Source: Dasypus novemcinctus (Eukaryota > Chordata > Mammalia > Cingulata > Dasypodidae). From it: a stretch of 64,000 bases of DNA. The notes below the pieces were generated by a model, which saw only the letters and a program-made list of their open reading frames with translations, had not been told where the DNA came from and searched no databases. This document shows, in pieces, positions 61,673 through 64,000 of the stretch (positions within the stretch are counted from its first letter, which is position 1; each line of letters opens with the position of its first letter). Location of the stretch: NCBI RefSeq assembly GCF_030445035.2, contig NC_080690.1:27244796-27308795 (forward strand), in the 5' to 3' direction. The translations under genes were made by a program, and so were the position numbers.

Positions 61673-61765
61673 CATATGATAAAATGGATGAATCTTGAAG
61701 ACATTATACTAAAAGAAGTAAGTCAGACACAAAAGGACAAATATTGCATGGTCTCATTAATATGA

Positions 61766-62779
61766 GCAAAATATAAAGAATAAACACATAAGGGTAAAAT
61801 CTAGAGTATAGATTATTAGGAGATAAGAGGAGGATTAGAAGAACTACTGATGCTTAATATATGTAGAAGTTTTAATTAACTTGACTGTAAAAGTGTGGAA
61901 ATTGATAGAGTTAATAGTAACATATTCTAGTGAGTAGCAAATGGTTTATAAATGGGATTGTGGCTGAAAAGGGTAGTTTGGGGAAGTAAATGTCAATTGA
62001 AAGAAAGCTAAAATATAATCTAGAGACTGAATAACACAGTGAACCCAGTGGTGGGTGAGAATTGTGGTTGAGGGTGCAATTGCAAGAGTGTTCTTCTGTG
62101 AGCGAGAGTCAATGCACATCACTATTCCAGGGTGATGGGAATGTGGAGAAGCATGGAAAAACTACAACTGGTGTAACCTATGGACTGTGGTTAACAGCAA
62201 TACTATATTATTGTGTGTGTGTGTGTGTATATATATATAATATTTGTATATATCATTATATATATTGCTATATATAATGTTTTTGCCTCAATGCCAGGAT
62301 GTAGAGTGTTGATAATGGAGGTGTATAGAAAAGGTGTGCCAAGCATATGCTATGGGCCATGATTGGTGGTAATAGTCTGATGATATTGTCTAATAATCTG
62401 TAACAAATATTCTACCCCAGTGTAGTGTGTTGGTGAAGGGGTGTTTATGGAAATTCTACACATACGTTTTAATTGTTTCCAAGTTTACAACCTCTGTAAT
62501 GAAAATATATTTTTTAAAAATAGGATGGTTTGCAGGAAAAATACACCAAATACAAGACAGGGACCATAGTTAGTAGAAATATCTTGATATTGCTCTTACA
62601 TAGTTTTTGTAACAAATGTTTCACAACAATGCAAAGTGTTGGTGGAGGGGTGATGAATGAGACCCATATATGAGGTTATGTATGTTTGTTTTGTAAGTTC
62701 ACAATCTTTACTATATACTTATTGTTCATGTATGTTCATGTATGAATGATATACTTCAATAAAAAATATACTCAAAAAA
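61766..62779 (+). mobile_element. L1 3'UTR and A-rich end
   Basis: This segment follows ORF2 and continues to AATAAAAAATATACTCAAAA. It includes a TG/TA microsatellite (62212-62279). Two related stretches in tandem (around 62.39-62.52 kb and 62.57-62.76 kb) share 'taacaaatatt-ta-ccccag' / 'taacaaatgtttcacaac' and 'gtgttggtg-agggg' elements, suggesting an internal duplication of the 3' end. Confidence 0.7.
62212..62279. repeat. (TG)n(TA)n microsatellite
   Basis: TGTGTGTGTGTGTGTATATA followed by interrupted TATATA runs, seen directly. Confidence 0.9.
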
Positions 62780-62823
62780 TGTCCAATAGCAGAGGTGAAG
62801 GTGGAACACCTTGTCTTGTTCTT

Positions 62824-63239
62824 TATTTTTATTTAAAGATTTATTTATTTATTTCTCTCCCCTCCCCCCCCCCCACCCGGTTGTCTGTTTTCTGTGTCTA
62901 TTTTGCTGCATCTTCTTTGTCCGCTTCTATTGTTGATAGTAGCACGGGAATCTGTGTTTCCTTTTGTTGCATCATCTTGTTGTGTTAGCTCTCCGTGTGT
63001 GCGGCACCATTCCTGGGCAGGCTCTACTTTCTTTTGCCCTGGATGGCTCTCCTTACGGGGTGCACTCCTTGCGCGTGGGGCTCCCCTATGCGGGGACACC
63101 CCTGCATGGCACGGCACTCCTTGCACGCATCAGCACTGCGCATGGGCCAGCTCCACACAGGTCAAGGAGGCCCGGGGTTTGAACCGCGGACCTCCCATGT
63201 GGTAGACAGATGCCCTAACCACTGGGCCAAGTCCGCTGC
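62824..63239 (-). mobile_element. DAS-III SINE, minus strand, inside the host L1
   Basis: A perfect 9-bp duplication CTTGTTCTT lies at 62815-62823 and 63240-63248. The copy has a C-rich block (CCCCTCCCCCCCCCC), GC-rich body (TTGCGCGTGGGGCTCCCC) and tRNA-like head (GGGTTTGAACCGCGGACC; GCCCTAACCACTGGGCCAAG). Intact B-box-like GGTTTGAACC and many CpGs suggest a young copy. Confidence 0.95.
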
Positions 63240-63816
63240 CTTGTTCTTGATATTAGGGAGAAATCTATTAATTTTTCACCACTGAGAAATATATTAGATA
63301 TAGTTTTTTTAAATGCCTTTTATCATGTTGAGAAAGTTCTTTTCTGAATCTTACTTTTCTGAATATTTTATTTTAAAGAGGTTTGGAATTTATAAAATGC
63401 ATCAATTGTAGTTATCATGTGTGTTTTTTCTTCATTATATTATTGTGCTTAATTACATTAATTGATTTTCTTATCCTGAAACATCTTTGCATTCCTGAGT
63501 TAAATCCCACTTGGTCAAGTTGTCTAAATCCTTCTAATATGCTGTTGAATTCAATTTCCTAATATTTTATTTAGGATTTTTGCATCAATATTTTTAAAGG
63601 ATATTGGTCTCATTTTTTTGTTTCTTGTCATGTAATTATCTGGTTCCAGTATCAATATAGTGTTGGGCTTGTGGATGAATTAAGAAATGTTTACTCCTCT
63701 TCTGTTTCTTGGAATATTTTCAGAAGAATTGTTGTTAATACATCTTTAAATTTTTGGTAGAATCCTCTGTGATGCCATCTGGCCTTAAATTTTTCATTGA
63801 TGACAAGTTGTCAATT

Positions 63817-64000
63817 ATTTATTTATTTTTTTGAAGATTTATTTATTTATTTAATCCCCCCCACCCCAATTGTCTGTTCTCTGTGTCTATTTGCTGCATC
63901 TTGTTTCTTTGTCCGCTTCTGTTGTTGTCAGCCGCACAGGAAGTGTGGGCAGCGCCATTCCTGGGCAGGCTGCACTTTCTTTCACTCTGGGTGGCTCTCC
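63817..64000 (-). mobile_element. DAS-III SINE, minus strand, cut by window end
   Basis: Tail and left body are present: ATTTATTTATTTAATCCCCC, TTGTCTGTTCTCTGTGTC, CTGGGCAGGCTGCACTTTC. The tRNA-like head lies beyond position 64000. Confidence 0.9.

Larger units (their letters stand above)
56878..61765 (+). pseudogene. L1 ORF2 (endonuclease-reverse transcriptase), decayed and interrupted
   Basis: ORF2p nicks target DNA and copies L1 RNA. The frame starts at MTLNVNGLHSPIKRHRLVEW and includes the LQETHL block. It is interrupted by an LTR (56999-57623), then continues with IIVGDFNTPL (57.90 kb) and RVDHMLGHK (58.09 kb), the catalytic endonuclease motifs. Reverse transcriptase blocks follow: [16 protein letters not shown] (58.86 kb), [48 protein letters not shown] (59.43 kb) and FTDDMILY (59.56 kb, against the usual F/Y-ADD). 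A SINE interrupts at 59903-60319. The C-terminus ends QKDKYCMVSLI before a stop at 61765, after a 16-codon tandem duplication. Numerous stops and frameshifts show it is dead. Confidence 0.9.
52172..62779 (+). mobile_element. Near full-length L1, plus strand, inserted in the minus-strand L1
   Basis: The order is 5'UTR (52172-54681), ORF1 (54682-56747), ORF2 (56878-61765), 3'UTR and A-rich end (61766-62779). The left flank AAATGTTCAGTAGCA (ending near 52171) and the right flank AAATGTCCAATAGCA (about 62777-62791) are the same 15 bases with two differences. They are taken from the interrupted minus-strand L1, so this is a target duplication. After removing four later insertions (about 0.28, 1.11, 0.63 and 0.42 kb) the L1 is roughly 8.2 kb, long for a mammalian L1 because of its repeat-rich 5'UTR. 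Many stops make it inactive. Confidence 0.85.
62780..64000 (-). mobile_element. Host L1 (copy E) continued, minus strand, ORF2 reverse transcriptase part
   Basis: After the inserted L1, the interrupted minus-strand ORF2 resumes: 'ccaatagcagaggtgaaggt', 'caccttgtcttgttctt' and, beyond a SINE, 'gatattagggagaaatctat', 'catcttgcattcctgagtta'-like (63.48 kb) and 'ttgcatcaatatttttaaag' (63.58 kb). These are consecutive antisense blocks of L1 ORF2 and continue past 63.8 kb. Its 5' half lies beyond the window. Confidence 0.85.

Noticed and set aside
63150..63239. tRNA gene-like A and B boxes
   Set aside because: They are the tRNA-derived head of a DAS-III SINE, with tail and target duplication, not a free tRNA gene. 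The same holds at 38.4, 60.25 and 29.25 kb.

Overview
The window reads as non-coding DNA from a xenarthran mammal, most probably an armadillo (Dasypus or a close relative). The diagnosis rests on repeats. Four complete copies, plus one cut by the window end, of a roughly 400-bp SINE with a tRNA-like head match what I know of the armadillo DAS-III family. A dimeric tRNA-headed SINE at 37.25 kb resembles DAS-I/II. No protein-coding exon, CpG island or functional RNA gene can be supported. All longer open frames are chance frames or decayed transposon frames.

Layout. 1-6.4 kb: two old L1 copies lie head-to-tail on the minus strand. 6.4-19 kb: mostly unassigned AT-rich DNA with ERV-L/MaLR-type LTRs at 8.0, 10.2, 12.4 and 12.9 kb and MIR/MER fragments. 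19-25 kb: two GC-richer, CpG-containing minus-strand LTRs (19.06 and 24.43 kb), degenerate tandem repeats, an unrecognised 0.8-kb stretch, an L1 3' tail and a retrotransposed U2 snRNA pseudogene. 26.5-30.5 kb: an ancient plus-strand L1/HAL1-like copy broken by a SINE. 30.5-50 kb: largely unassigned sequence with a hAT MITE, SINEs, MIRs, LTRs at 42.0 and 46.7 kb, and a diverged 165-bp direct repeat.

50.2-64 kb is the most informative part. A minus-strand L1 ORF2 is split by a near full-length plus-strand L1 (52.17-62.78 kb), with a matching target-site duplication on both sides. The inserted L1 has a long 5'UTR holding a ~390-bp tandem duplication and about ten ~110-bp monomers. It was later hit by four further insertions: two members of an unclassified poly(A) retroposon family, one ERV-L-type LTR and one DAS-III SINE. 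The host L1 also carries two DAS-III SINEs downstream. Each nested insert except the one cut by the window end has a visible target-site duplication, so the order of events can be read.

The nearest thing to something undescribed is the poly(A) retroposon family. One copy is 1.1 kb with a 10-bp target duplication. The other is a short copy with a 5' inversion (twin priming) and an apparent 3' transduction. I could not assign the family from memory. Nothing resembling a new gene system is visible.
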